A stretch of 64,000 bases of DNA from contig OW285196.1 of the NCBI GenBank assembly GCA_935421135.1, positions 4,259,001 through 4,323,000 on the forward strand, read 5' to 3'. The stretch is from Bugulina stolonifera. Taxonomy: Eukaryota > Bryozoa > Gymnolaemata > Cheilostomatida > Bugulidae. The translations under genes and the position numbers were made by a program. Position 1 is the first letter of the stretch, and each line of letters opens with the position of its first letter. Below the pieces are notes generated by a model, which made no database searches, was not told the origin of the DNA, and saw only the letters and a list, made by a program, of their open reading frames with translations. Shown here piece after piece: positions 1 through 10,900 of this stretch.

Positions 1-231
1 GTCTTTATAGAACTACAGATTAGATACCCTAATAAATTCTTACCAAATGTACGAAGTTGTGACAGAAGAAGATCCAAATCATCTGAGGTCTGGGGGTCAT
101 GTTCTTGTCCATTTAATAACTGTTGAAAATAAACAATTAATTAGTGTAAATGTTGTGAATCCTACATGAGAATAACGGTCATATCAAGATGTAATAATTA
201 AATTAATACAGAACTACCAAGTCAAGCTTAC

Positions 232-501
232 TGCATGAATCAAAGAAAAAAGAGTATTTTTCTGCTCTTGGAGTTGTTGCTGGAACTGTTTACGCTGTTC
301 CTGAATTTGCTGCTGCTGAGTTTGTATTCTCTCCTTCTGATTCTCTAGATGAGTCTGTAGAGAATTTATCTCTCCCTGCTGAACCTCCAGAACTTCCTTG
401 AACCCTTCACAATCACAGCCATCAGTTGCAGGTACTTTAAATGATGTCGCACTTGTAGTACATAGTACCAAAACCACTAGTCTTACTAAAATAATATACA
501 C
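232..501 (-). CDS. Partial gene: exon for a possible secreted coiled-coil protein
   Basis: An open stretch of 90 codons reads a hydrophobic segment (LVRLVVLVLCTTSATS) like a signal-peptide core, then a short Cys-containing linker (DGCDCEGF), then a Gln/Glu-rich amphipathic coiled coil of about 55 residues. It ends at a good splice donor (GCA|GTAAGC, intron from 231 downward), in phase 0, so the rest of the protein lies beyond the window's left edge. The first codon of the open stretch is GTG, a TGA lies in frame three codons upstream (508-510), and no in-frame ATG exists. The true start must therefore come from an upstream exon (a possible acceptor is TATTATTTTAG around 486-497) or the exon is decayed. 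Secreted coiled-coil stems of this kind often precede C1q/TNF-like or lectin domains, but none is visible here. Confidence 0.4.
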
Positions 502-847
502 TGTGTTTCATGTATCTACATGTATCACAATTTTCTGCTATAATCATGTCAAACTATAAGCTATACCTACATAACATTATATTATTTCTTTTCATGACAT
601 ATTTAGCGTTACCTACATGTACATTGTACATTATACCAATGAAGTATTGCACGGCAGACGTATAATGTTAATTTGTGACAGTCATATACATGTACCATAA
701 TACAGGGAGTACTCAGTAAATATGTGTCAGCTAAAAGTATAATATACAACCTGCTCTGTCCATGGTGTCTCTTGTTATAATATGTAAATATATAACAACA
801 ATCTGGCGTTTTATACATACTTAAATTTAAAAGATGTGAATATAAGA
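502..847. other. Non-coding, nothing recognised
   Basis: AT-rich sequence with three TACATGTA palindromes. No open frame with coding character on either strand. Confidence 0.5.
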
Positions 848-1373
848 ACAAGGGGCGGCACTTATCATGTTGGCAATTGAATATAATCTATTATATTTAT
901 ACCTAGCTATCAGCTTCTTTCTGTATCCAGTATTCATTGTCACAATTCAATACGACTTTCAGTTGAAACTTTTTCACACCAGATTTACAAGGAAGTTAGA
1001 TAGGGAAAAAATCAATCAGTTGTGTTATCTCCAAATAAAATCAAATTCCTGTAACAACCATAAATGCTCATACATTGTGTTTGCTTCAAGTTAGTGATAC
1101 TAAAGATATAAACATCAATTAAAAACATACCATCTATTCAACAAATTAAAATAACTCATCCTGCTATTGTCATTCTGCTATTTAGTATTATAACATGATA
1201 ACGATAGACAATTTTTTGCCTGTCTAACTTCCTTGTAAATCTGGTGTGAAAAAGTTTCAACTAAAAATCGTATTGAATTGTGACAATGACTATTGGATAC
1301 AGAAGAAGCTGATGGCTAGGTATAATTATAATAAATCATATTCAATTGCCAACATGATAAGCGCGCCCCTTGT
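848..1373. mobile_element. Foldback (TIR) element, non-autonomous
   Basis: The outer ends are inverted copies of each other. The left arm 848-1010 (starting ACAAGGGGCG) matches the reverse complement of 1210-1373 (ending CGCCCCTTGT) over about 160 bp with few mismatches. It encodes nothing credible; the open frames inside are just the mirrored arms. No clear target-site duplication was found. Arms this long suggest a foldback or MITE-type DNA element. Its interior holds one arm of a second inverted pair (see 1095-1480). Confidence 0.6.
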
Positions 1374-1480
1374 CATCATGTTATAATACGGAATGACAGA
1401 ACGACAATAGCAGGATGAATGGTTTTAATTTGTTGAACAGATGGTATGATGTTAAGTGATATTATATCTTTCATATTCTT
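1095..1480. repeat. Second inverted repeat interleaved with the foldback element
   Basis: Sequence about 1095-1200 (containing ATACCATCTATTCAACAAAT) is repeated inverted at about 1375-1480 (containing ATTTGTTGAACAGATGGTAT). The right arm of the 848-1373 element lies between these two arms, so the two inverted pairs interleave in the order A-B-A'-B' rather than nest. Arms are about 100 bp with scattered mismatches. Confidence 0.55.
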
Positions 1481-3334
1481 TACACCTTCTGCACTCCGAT
1501 ATTATACATTTTGGTATTTTACTCAGTCGAGTACATATCGTTCTTTTTGAGTCATTATTTATACATTTGTAGCTTCTTTCTTATAAAGATAGTAATCCCA
1601 TTGAGCCATATAAGAAGTTGTCATCTCTACCCCTAAACACACAGACAATGTGGATCACTGCACCTTTTTGTGTAGTGCAACAGAAATCGCACTAAATGAA
1701 TGGTGGAGGATTAAATTTGTAGATTTAATATTAGGGCAGGAAGGCCACTGAAAAAAATTGGCAGTTGGCCAAATGTGGTTCCAGGGCCACACTCGGTATA
1801 GGGACAGTAGTTTAGACACCAAAATAACGAAGACGATAAAATACAAGTTATTAAAATAGCTAAAATGAAATTAGATTGCAGAATTTTCAGACAGAGTGTT
1901 GCTGTCTACAATAATATTGTTATGCTTACAGAACCATTACTCTGTACACTTTTACACTTTTTACGTCTTATTTACAGTAAGGTATCTACTATCTGTTAAT
2001 TTGTTTTCCATGTTGTTAGAATCAGCAAAGTAAGAAAACTGAAATCAGATGCAGTAAATAGAAGCACATTATTAATACTGTCTCCTTTCGTCTGCCCATG
2101 AAATTCTAGTAGATGGACATGAGTAATTTAATGCACTACTGCAATCTGAATGCACATGTAAATACTGTGGTGATCCAGGACCTACACATGTACTGACATT
2201 CACAGGTACTTTAAGGTCACACATTTCAGCCTGAGAGCCTTCCTTTATGTTATATATAAAACCCCCGGGTCCATTTAAGGACCAGTTTTACTCCTATCAG
2301 GACAAATGAGGTATCTTTAGAATTGTATCACAAAGATCTACACCTTCATTCTTTTAATTTTTTTCTAAAGTTTATACATTTTCTAAAAATAGCAAAAATT
2401 GGTATTTACATATATGCGCCCCCGCGTATATAGGGGATTCAATAATTTGCATATCTGAGACATATATATATATCAACTTGTAGCCCAGATTTAAATCTAC
2501 AGGTTCATTCTTTTAAAAAATTGAATTAATTCCTAGATTTTCTGTCAAAGGCAGCAGAAAGTGCTGTTTATTTGAAATCTCTGTATTACACAATAAGAAT
2601 GGATAATTAATTAACCAGTATGTGGTTACTTGTCAGCCAGTATTATTGTTTATGCAGTACGGTTGAATTTCGAGCCAAACAACATCTTGACAAGATGCCA
2701 GCCAATCAGATAGTAGCTGCTTGTGATACAGTAGCATTGGTCATAGGCACTGTGTATATACTCTCTACTTGCTGACTACACTAACACAGCAGTTACATGT
2801 ACAATGTACTGTAATCTAAACCTTGTACATGTTGAATTCCGACTCCAATATTGTTGATTTCAATAATAATATATTTTTGCATTTCACCATTGCACATTGC
2901 CCATGCACTTTATTTGTAATTACATTGTACATGGATAATGTAACTGATAACTAAATGCAGAAATGCTACATTTCATCAGGTCCACTGATAGTGGACAGGT
3001 ACATGTAAATGTATATGTACAAGTGCATGGATGTTGGTTGTGGGTATAGTTTCAGTAATAATACACAAAACCACTACATAATACAGCAATAAGGATAAAG
3101 CATTCACCCTGCCTCTCGGCCTATTATGCAAACAAATAACACATGCAAAAGTATTCATGAATAGTTATGACCAACTATTTTGTATAGATTCTATGAGAAA
3201 AATTGTCCGAACCACCACAATTTGGACTCGAGTGCTGTGTATAATCTCAGAATCATTTGAATAAGCTGTCGCTTAGTGTGACAGATCCACCTATATGTAC
3301 AGTGCGATATACATTATTCACCTAGAAGTACATG
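1481..3334. other. Intergenic, no gene recognised
   Basis: Long AT-rich stretch. Only short open frames without domain or splice signals are present. A loose direct repeat of about 25 bp (TTCATTCTTTTAA core) occurs near 2340 and 2500. TACATGTA palindromes recur near 2787 and 3001. Confidence 0.5.
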
Positions 3335-3625
3335 CAGGGCTGTAACAACCAGGGGGGCAAGGTGGGCATTTGCCACCCCAGAAATCTGTCCAAAAGCAAA
3401 ATTATGTTGGCGTAAATTCTCCAAAGGTGACCTTTGTACACATTGATCACACAGTTATGGGCAGTGTTATAGTCTAAAAGACAGTATAAGCGGCCTGTGA
3501 TCCTGCATATTTGACTGAAATTTGTTAGAGAACATTTTAAGCTATTTTTAGTATCTGCTGGGGCAGCTCAATGCTCCGGCCTGGGCTTTTTGCCCCCTCA
3601 GCCAAAAATAGTTGTTACAGCCCTG
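3335..3625. mobile_element. hAT-type MITE with 8-bp target duplication
   Basis: A 291-bp non-coding element with perfect 15-bp terminal inverted repeats: CAGGGCTGTAACAAC at 3335-3349 and its reverse complement at 3611-3625. It is flanked by a perfect 8-bp direct repeat AGTACATG at 3327-3334 and 3626-3633. A TIR starting CAG plus an 8-bp target-site duplication is the known signature of the hAT superfamily. There is no transposase, so it would have moved in trans. Confidence 0.88.
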
Positions 3626-3633
3626 AGTACATG

Positions 3634-4255
3634 GCACCAATTTAGGGCTATTTATGACATTAACGACAGTCATTCTGTAGTAGTGTAATATTCAGTGCTG
3701 AAAATCTACTATTGTAGCAATGGGACATAGAGTGCACATTAATTGTATGTCATCAACAAGCTTCACCCAAGTTTCACAAGATTTTTCTTAAATGTCCATT
3801 AACTATAATGAATACTACAATCTGTTGACTAGATATTACAATTTTCCTTCCAAACAATATGCCTCACTGTTATGTTATCTTTACGTGTAAATCTAGCAGT
3901 AGCTTGAAGTCCATGTTTTGCAATGATGACAACTTGGGGTAACCAGATGCAAACAATGGAACTCCTTTACCTGCTAGAATTGTAACATAGCATGAACTAA
4001 AGCTATCTCATTATTATTCTATTGCTTAGCATCTGCTAGTTAGGATGGCAGGCAATAGCAGCTGCTACAATGACCATCCTATACTTACTGCAGACTAGTA
4101 TACATAGGGGTCAAAGTGCACATAAAGGAATGCAAAATTTGATGACTGTGGTGAGCAGTAATATTATTCCAGTTTCTAAAAAACTGACTCACTGCCTGCT
4201 GGCTGTATAATACTAACCCACTAGGCTGAATGGAGTCTTGTCTTTACACTTGTGC
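3634..4255. other. Intergenic, nothing recognised
   Basis: No coding frame or repeat boundary visible between the MITE and the microsatellite. Confidence 0.5.
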
Positions 4256-4415
4256 TCCACTACACCACACCACACCACACCACACCACACCACACCACAC
4301 CACACCACACCACACCACACCACACCACACCACACCACACCACACCACACCACACCACACCACACCACACCACACCACACTACACTACACTACACTACAC
4401 TACACTACACATCAC
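4256..4415. repeat. Pentanucleotide microsatellite (CCACA)n then (CTACA)n
   Basis: About 24 near-perfect copies of CCACA run from about 4258 to 4380 and switch to CTACA units to about 4410. All frames stay open through it on the plus strand, which produces His/Thr-rich spurious reading frames. Confidence 0.95.
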
Positions 4416-4419
4416 TACA

Positions 4420-5560
4420 CATCTGTGAACGTACTTGAACTTGTAATGAGCAGTTGTGCCAGCATTATGTGCAATACCAATATTATAGATGTAGCCTACC
4501 ATATAATATGCCTAAATGCAGTTTGATGTTAGTTATTTACATGTTTTCATGTATTGCTTGGTTTCTGTCCCCAGTTTACAGCTTAATAGCAACGACAACA
4601 GTGAAGTGCCCTAAAAGCAGATACTGCTTGCTGCAATTACTTGCTTGAACTCATTAATAAAACAGTACATGAATTGTTTGGGTAGATATTTGAAAAAGCA
4701 GGAAGTATTTGCTGTTATGTAGTCTATGGAATTTTCAACAATTTATGGTAATTATTATTACTGTACCTGCAGGTGGACCTACCTCACTTTTACATGTGGT
4801 TTGTTAATCTGAATCAAAACTCAGCTTAGCCAAGATTATTTCTGCATTATAAAAGAGTTTAAACACACATTTTAGAATTTAGGCAAATTTAGACATTGAA
4901 CAAATTCCACCTTTGAAAAATTTTTTCTTTACAAAGTGTTCTTGTATCAGATGACATGCAGAACTTTCAATAGCAAATAACTTCTATTTCTTTTTTGAGG
5001 ATAAATTAACAAAGTTTGAACTGGCTAAATAACATTTACATGTATTTTTCTCTTGATCAATTCTGACCTGAGCTAAATAGCAGTTCATCATTGAATCACC
5101 TGCATTCATGGACAACCCACTTGTTTACACTGTGCCAGAAATGATGATTATTCCATCTAGGAAAACATTGCAGGCCTAAACAAAAAATTGCATTATGTGG
5201 GTGAGTGGGTAGGTATGGGAGACCGATGTCATCACATTATTATCTTGACATTACGTGTAGTGTACATAACGATATAGATAGAAAGTTAGCAGTTGCATCA
5301 TTATATTTATCCAGGAAATAAATAATTATTTCAGGCAGCAGCTCCTACATAACATAAATAAAATGTGTGTCAATCAAGCTCCCAGGAAAATATTGAGTGG
5401 GTAGATAAGGAAGAGACATGTAGCATTCATATAATCTACTATGTGGAAATTGCATCATGATAATTATGAAGTCAGCAGTGCCATCACTTTTGTTTACATG
5501 TTTATGCTGACAAAATTTGATGATTCTTTCAATCAATAGTTCCTCCCAGGAAATATTAAG
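4420..5560. other. Upstream region of the gene at 5624
   Basis: AT-rich and non-coding. Two degenerate related blocks (about 5200-5340 and 5395-5555) share GAGTGGGTAG and CCAGGAAAT words, suggesting an old tandem duplication just upstream of the promoter. Nothing else recognised. Confidence 0.4.
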
Positions 5561-5561
5561 G

Positions 5562-5568
5562 TATATAA
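5562..5568 (+). promoter_or_regulatory. TATA box for the gene at 5624
   Basis: TATATAA lies about 56-62 bp upstream of the ATG at 5624. Transcription would be expected to begin about 25-30 bp downstream, leaving a short 5' UTR; TTCAGACTT near 5602 is initiator-like. The ATG has a good start context (ACCATGG). Confidence 0.55.
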
Positions 5569-5623
5569 ACCAACCAAATATTGTAGAAGTTTATAGTTTG
5601 CTTCAGACTTCATCTCAATAACC

Positions 5624-7398
5624 ATGGCTTACAAGGATCTCTGTGGGTTTTTATCTTGTATTTATTTCTTACACATTTCAAATTCTGCTGAACTGGCAAA
5701 GTTTGCTAACGAAAATAACAGAAATGACATCTCATCAGCAGAGTACCAAAGAAGAAGGAAGCATATTAAGAAGAGCTTACAAAACAGATTCCTCTATGCT
5801 AACAAAAATCTTAACAGAGAGTACGAAAGGTTTGTTGCATACTTTACACAAGAGAGGTACCTTGAACTACCAGAAGATGAAAAAGGGGAACATAAGCTGT
5901 ACAACTGTGAAGCGTGTGCGTTGCATCATAAGGAGCAGATTGATTTGAGAAGAGAAATAAGACATGCCACAACACCACTCCCACAGAAGAAATCACTATC
6001 ACAGGTGGAAGCTGAAAGCACACCTGAACAGCTAGAATCTGCATCAGGTTGCACCAAGTTTGCCAGAGATGTAGTTAAATCGGCAAATGCAAAGCTGAAA
6101 GAAACCCCACATAGTATTCGCATCGCTGGTGTCATATCAAGTACTTCTTCCAAAAGAAAAGCTTCAACTGCAGAGACAGTCTCCAAAAAGGCAAAAAGGG
6201 AGATCCTCAAAAGTGCAAGAGATGATTTGAAAGACCAGCTGAAAAACAAGGACTTTGTCGCTTTGTACTCTTCTACCCAATCAGAATCTGAATGGGATAG
6301 ACAGAGAAAGGACTCCTATGGTGTAGAAAGTCAGCAAAATTGTGAAAAAACTCACATAGGAACCCTGGACGGCTACCAATACAAATTGGATGAGTTACTA
6401 GAAATTTTTGACGGCAGTGATCTTTCAACACTGAATTGGTCAGCAACATCCAAACAGGTTGACTTGAGAAATGGCCAGGGAAAATGGCCTAAAAATGGTG
6501 GTCAGGTATGTAACCATTTTCTAACAATCATAGTGGATAGTGAGAATAAATTATCCATATCCCAACTTGTACAAATGCTTCTACAATTTTTGGTGCTTGT
6601 TTTAGGTACTGAAGAAAATTGCGCAATCTATGGGGTACGACGTCAGCATTAAAGCTAGGAAGAGAACAGCATGGTTAAACTATAGTGGTATGAGCCTAAA
6701 TACGGAACGCAAGACGTCTGCTTCAGAATTAAAAGCCATCAAGCAGCACATGATTGAGAGTGGTGAGATTGAGATTGGTGAGATGGTTGTACCAATTCAG
6801 TACGAGGTGATGAAAGTAAAGGAAGATGGCTCATTGGTAATAATTAAAATAATATACAATATACATGTATTTTGTAACTGAATGTCGACTAAATACAGTA
6901 TGCATGTTAGCTGGAATGTTAATGATATCATAGGAGCCGCTGTGAGTGGATGCTTAGATTGTGAGTACTCATTCAAATAATGTGCATGCTGGTTAGCACT
7001 GCAGAGCAAAGAGCTACATATTGTACACTGTACACTTGCATTCCTTGCTTCAGCAGAGCAATTCTTGATAATTGCCAGTAATCTATGAAACAGACTAGTT
7101 ACACTATTGTTCTTTGCAACAATGTTAGGAGCAGGCCTATGGCTTTTGGGTGCTACCACCTAATCAAAATGTACATTTATACCCAACTAAAAGTTTAAAA
7201 TTGCAGGAAAAAACACAACATGAAGTTTCTGGAAGGAAGTTCAGTCTTGCCAATATCCGACAAGACCATTTGAAGCGAATGGAGAACGATTTGAACTATC
7301 GGAGAACGATTCTCCCAACACGGGAGAATCAAATCTCCCGCACAGGGAGAATGTCCTGCAGTATAGGCTCATTACAGAGAATGTTGATACCATTGTAG
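5624..7398 (+). CDS. Unrecognised three-exon gene, probably nuclear protein, 434 residues
   Basis: Exons 5624-6505, 6606-6836 and 7207-7398 join in one frame; both introns are phase 0 with good sites (CAG|GTATGT...TTTTAG and TTG|GTAATA...TTGCAG). Exon 1 (294 codons) has a basic N-terminal half (EYQRRRKHIKKSLQNR), a possible CEAC..HH metal-binding cluster near residue 90 and a bipartite basic stretch (SSKRKASTAETVSKKAKRE) that would serve as a nuclear localisation signal. Exon 2 holds a compact acidic/hydrophobic block (MIESGEIEIGEMVVPIQYEV). I do not recognise a family and assign no function. The last ~30 residues are encoded by sequence with short inverted words (GAGAACGATTCTCCC), so the natural C-terminus may have been lost, perhaps to nearby element insertions: a Gypsy LTR starts about 100 bp downstream. 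Domesticated transposon protein is an alternative. Confidence 0.6.
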
Positions 7399-7505
7399 CA
7401 TTAGCCAATTAGCCAATGTATATACTAATAATATTACTGACTGTAACTAGCAATCTAATAGCATGCAGCATAGGCCAGGAACACTCATATACTTGTTGTC
7501 AATTT
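7399..7505. other. Short spacer ending in target duplication AATTT
   Basis: Non-coding. Bases 7501-7505 are AATTT and are repeated at 12512-12516 on the other side of the Gypsy element. Confidence 0.8.
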
Positions 7506-7889
7506 TGTTATGTTTCAGTGCGTAGGTACAGCTGAAACTAACATTGACAATTGAATGTCTAAATACTTCTTTGTGTGCAGAACTTCTAGTTTATTGTATA
7601 TAAATAACAAGCTATAATATTTAGCTGAACTAGACTAGCAATGTGTAGTTACTTGAACACTGGCATATTAGCAACTGAACTAAAATTGGAACTGGCCTGC
7701 TTATATATAAGTTGCTTTAGAATATTCTAGAATCTGTGATTCAGCAAGTATAAGAATGTTCTAGGCCATTCCAGTAAATCCTATATAACACTACTGTAAG
7801 TAAACAAAAGTATGATTCATTGTCACATCTCACTAGTGCGTGCTATTATTAGAACATAAATAAACAATAAATAGTGATTGTACATATCA
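7506..7889 (-). repeat. 3' LTR of the first Gypsy element
   Basis: 384 bp, TG...CA ends, apparently identical to 12128-12511. On the minus strand this is the downstream LTR. It contains AT-rich TATA-like and polyadenylation-like words. Confidence 0.95.
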
Positions 7890-7899
7890 CTCCTCCCGC
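7890..7899 (-). promoter_or_regulatory. Polypurine tract of the first Gypsy element
   Basis: The minus strand reads GCGGGAGGAG directly before the TG of the 3' LTR. This is the expected position for priming plus-strand DNA synthesis. Confidence 0.8.
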
Positions 7900-7924
7900 A
7901 CTAGCTTGAGTACCACAGTTAACA

Positions 7925-10900
7925 TTAGTATTTTGAACTGTCATAGAAATCGGGTCTCTTTCTGTTTCGACTTGGGTATCTTGGTCTGTCTGGTGATTTT
8001 GGTGTGGTAGCTGGAACTGTGACATCAGTAGTGATATTAGGCGAAATCTGGTCTAGTGTCTCCAGTCTCGGTTGTAACTGATTGACATGTCTTTTCCAAA
8101 TACCTCTGTCGGTTCGTACTCGGAACAGCATGTTGCCAAGTTGATTGATTATCTTTCCTGGAAGCCATTTTGGTCCCGAACTGTAGTTTCGTGCGTGAAC
8201 CAAAGAGTTTGCAGTGTACTGCGTAGTCAATCTTGGTGTCTGCTGTGAAGCAGTGTTGTCCTGTCTCTCCATGGGATTCATCAATGAGAGTAGACTGCGT
8301 GGCTGTCTTCCATGAAGAATTTCAGCAGGTGACTTCCAGTCCAAACTTGGATGAGGTAGGCATCTGTATGTTGCAAGGAACATTTGTAAAGATGTCTTCA
8401 AAGGCATTCCTCCCGCACAATTCTTCTCAACGCCCTTCTTGAGCGACTGGATGAACCTTTCAGCTTCTCCATTTGAAGCAGGGTGAAATGGAGGTGAAGT
8501 CATGTGCTTTATGCCATGGGTCATGCAGAATTCTTGAAATTCCTTTGCGGCGAACTGAGGTCCGTTATCAGTGACAATGGTTTCCGGTAAGCCTCCCATA
8601 GTGAAAATGTGATGTAGTACAGCTACAGTGTCTGTTGTAGTTGTCTTTCCAACATCTAGCATTGCGACATATGGATATCTGGAGTGGGCATCAATACAAG
8701 CAAGCCACATCTTTCCCTTGAATGGTCCAGCAAAATCAAGGTGGATGCGCTGCCAAGGTTTATGCGTCTGGGGCCAGCTGGTGTAGGTACAAGCTGGGTT
8801 ATTAGCCGTCTCCTGACATGGTTTGCACATCTTGACTGCCTGCTCAATGTCCGTGTTAATGGTTGGCCACCATGCATAGCGACGCGAGAGCTGTTTCATC
8901 CTTACCACACCCCAGTGTGATGTGTGCAGCAGATCAAGAGCTCTGTTGACTAGAGAACTTGGAATCACAACCCTTGTGTGGCTGTCTCGCTGCAGGAGTA
9001 ATATGTCACCATGTACGAATAATGACTCTCTCATATTCCAGAACGAACGGAGATGTTCCTTGTTAGACGGAAGTTTAAGTGGCCAACTTCCACTGTTAAT
9101 GTAGTGCATGACATCTTTTAGTGAAGAATCCTTCTGTGTGTGCTCTCGAACCAGCCTGGAGTCGAGTAAACACGCGTCGATATCTTCTTGGATTACGTGT
9201 GATATTTCAACACTTTCTTGTAGCTCCTGTTGATCAAACTGAATATCAGGTCCTTGTGGTAATCGTGAGAGTCCATCAGCATTACCGTGTTGCCTTGTGG
9301 GTTTATGGCGGATATCGTACTGATATGCCATGAGTGTAAGTGCCCAGCGCTGTAAGCGTTGTGCTGTGAGCACTGGTACGTTCTTGTTTGGAGAGAAGAT
9401 GGCTAAAAGAGGTTCATGATCTGTAACGAGTGTGAACTTTCTTCCATAGAGATACTGTCGGAACTTGGTTACTCCATAGATAATTGACAAAGCCTCCTTT
9501 TCTATCTGGGAGTACTTCTTCTGGTGTTCATCTAGTGTCTTGGATGCATGAGCTAATGGTCTCTCCACTCCATCTTTCTCTTGCATTAGAACTGCTCCAA
9601 TACCGTACTGTGAAGCGTCGGTCGCAAGTATTAGAGGTTTAGACTCGTCATAATGAGTAAGCTGGGTAGCCCGAATAACATCATTCTTCAGTGTATTGAA
9701 TGCTAGATCACATTCAGAACTCCACTCGAACTCTGCACCGTTGTGTAAGAACTTGTAGAGAGGTGCAGCTTCCTTGGATAGATTGCTTATGAACCTGCCA
9801 TAATAATTAATCTTACCCAGGAATGCCTGTAGTTCCTGGACGTTTTGAGGACGAGGTAGCTGTCTTACGGCGTCTATAGCAGAGTCAGATGGTCGTTTAC
9901 CATCTTTGTCAATGATATGCCCAAGGTATTCCACTGAGCTTTTGAAGAATTCACATTTCTCTTCTCTGATACGAAATCCGTACTCCTCGAGTCTTGCCAG
10001 CAGCTTTTCTAAATTTCTCCAGTGTGTCTCCTGGTCACTGCCGGTAACTATAAGGTCATCAAGGTAGGCTGCTACTCCTGGAAGGTCAGCAATCATAGTG
10101 TCCATGCATCGCTGAAATTGTGCTGGGCTGGAAGCAACGCCAAAGCACATTCGGTTGTAGCGGAAGAGTCCAAATGGTGTGTTAATTACACAAAGCTTCT
10201 TAGCATGATCTTGGAGCTCTATTTGAAGATAGGCATCTGCCAGGTCGATCTTCGAAAAGTGTGTTCCGCCTCTTAACTTTTCCAGAAGTTCATCTAGTTT
10301 GGGTAGAGGGTGTTGGTCAATGGAAATCTGTTGGTTGAGCAGCTTGAAGTCACCACATATTCGAACTTTTCCATTCGGTTTAGAGACTGCTACAATTGGT
10401 GCAGCATATTCGCTGTAGTCTACATGTTCCAACACGCGTTCTTGTACCAAACGTTCCAGTTCTTCTTTTACTGCATTACGTCGAGAGAAAGGTACGTCCC
10501 GAGGTTTGAAGAATACTGGTTTAGCTTGTGGTTTGAGATGAATGGGTGCTTTCATCTTAGTGCATAGCCCAAGACCTTGTTTGAATACATTGGAGTATTT
10601 CATAGATAGCTTGGCTAATCTATCTTGAATTGTTGCAGATTGTTGGGAGTTGTCAGCTACTGTCTGTGTATGCTCCCTTGGGATTGAGCTTAGTGCAGCA
10701 AGCCCTTGATGTGACAGTCCAAAGTTGTCACTCCAGTCTAATCCAAATAGATTAGTGCCATGTGGATCATCTACGACGAGTAGTTTGAGATTTTTCTTCT
10801 CCTGTTGACCTACTTTGACATCTATGGTGCATTCTCCTTTCACACGTAGTTTCCTGTTGCCATAGCCTGTGAGTTGTGTGGAAACAGGAATGATGGTGGG

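Noticed and set aside
867..1094. 75-codon open frame
   Set aside because: Lies entirely in the left arm and interior of the foldback element; no conserved or domain-like content.
4230..4526. His/Thr-rich open frames
   Set aside because: Direct translation of the (CCACA)n microsatellite; two overlapping frames look the same and there is no gene context.
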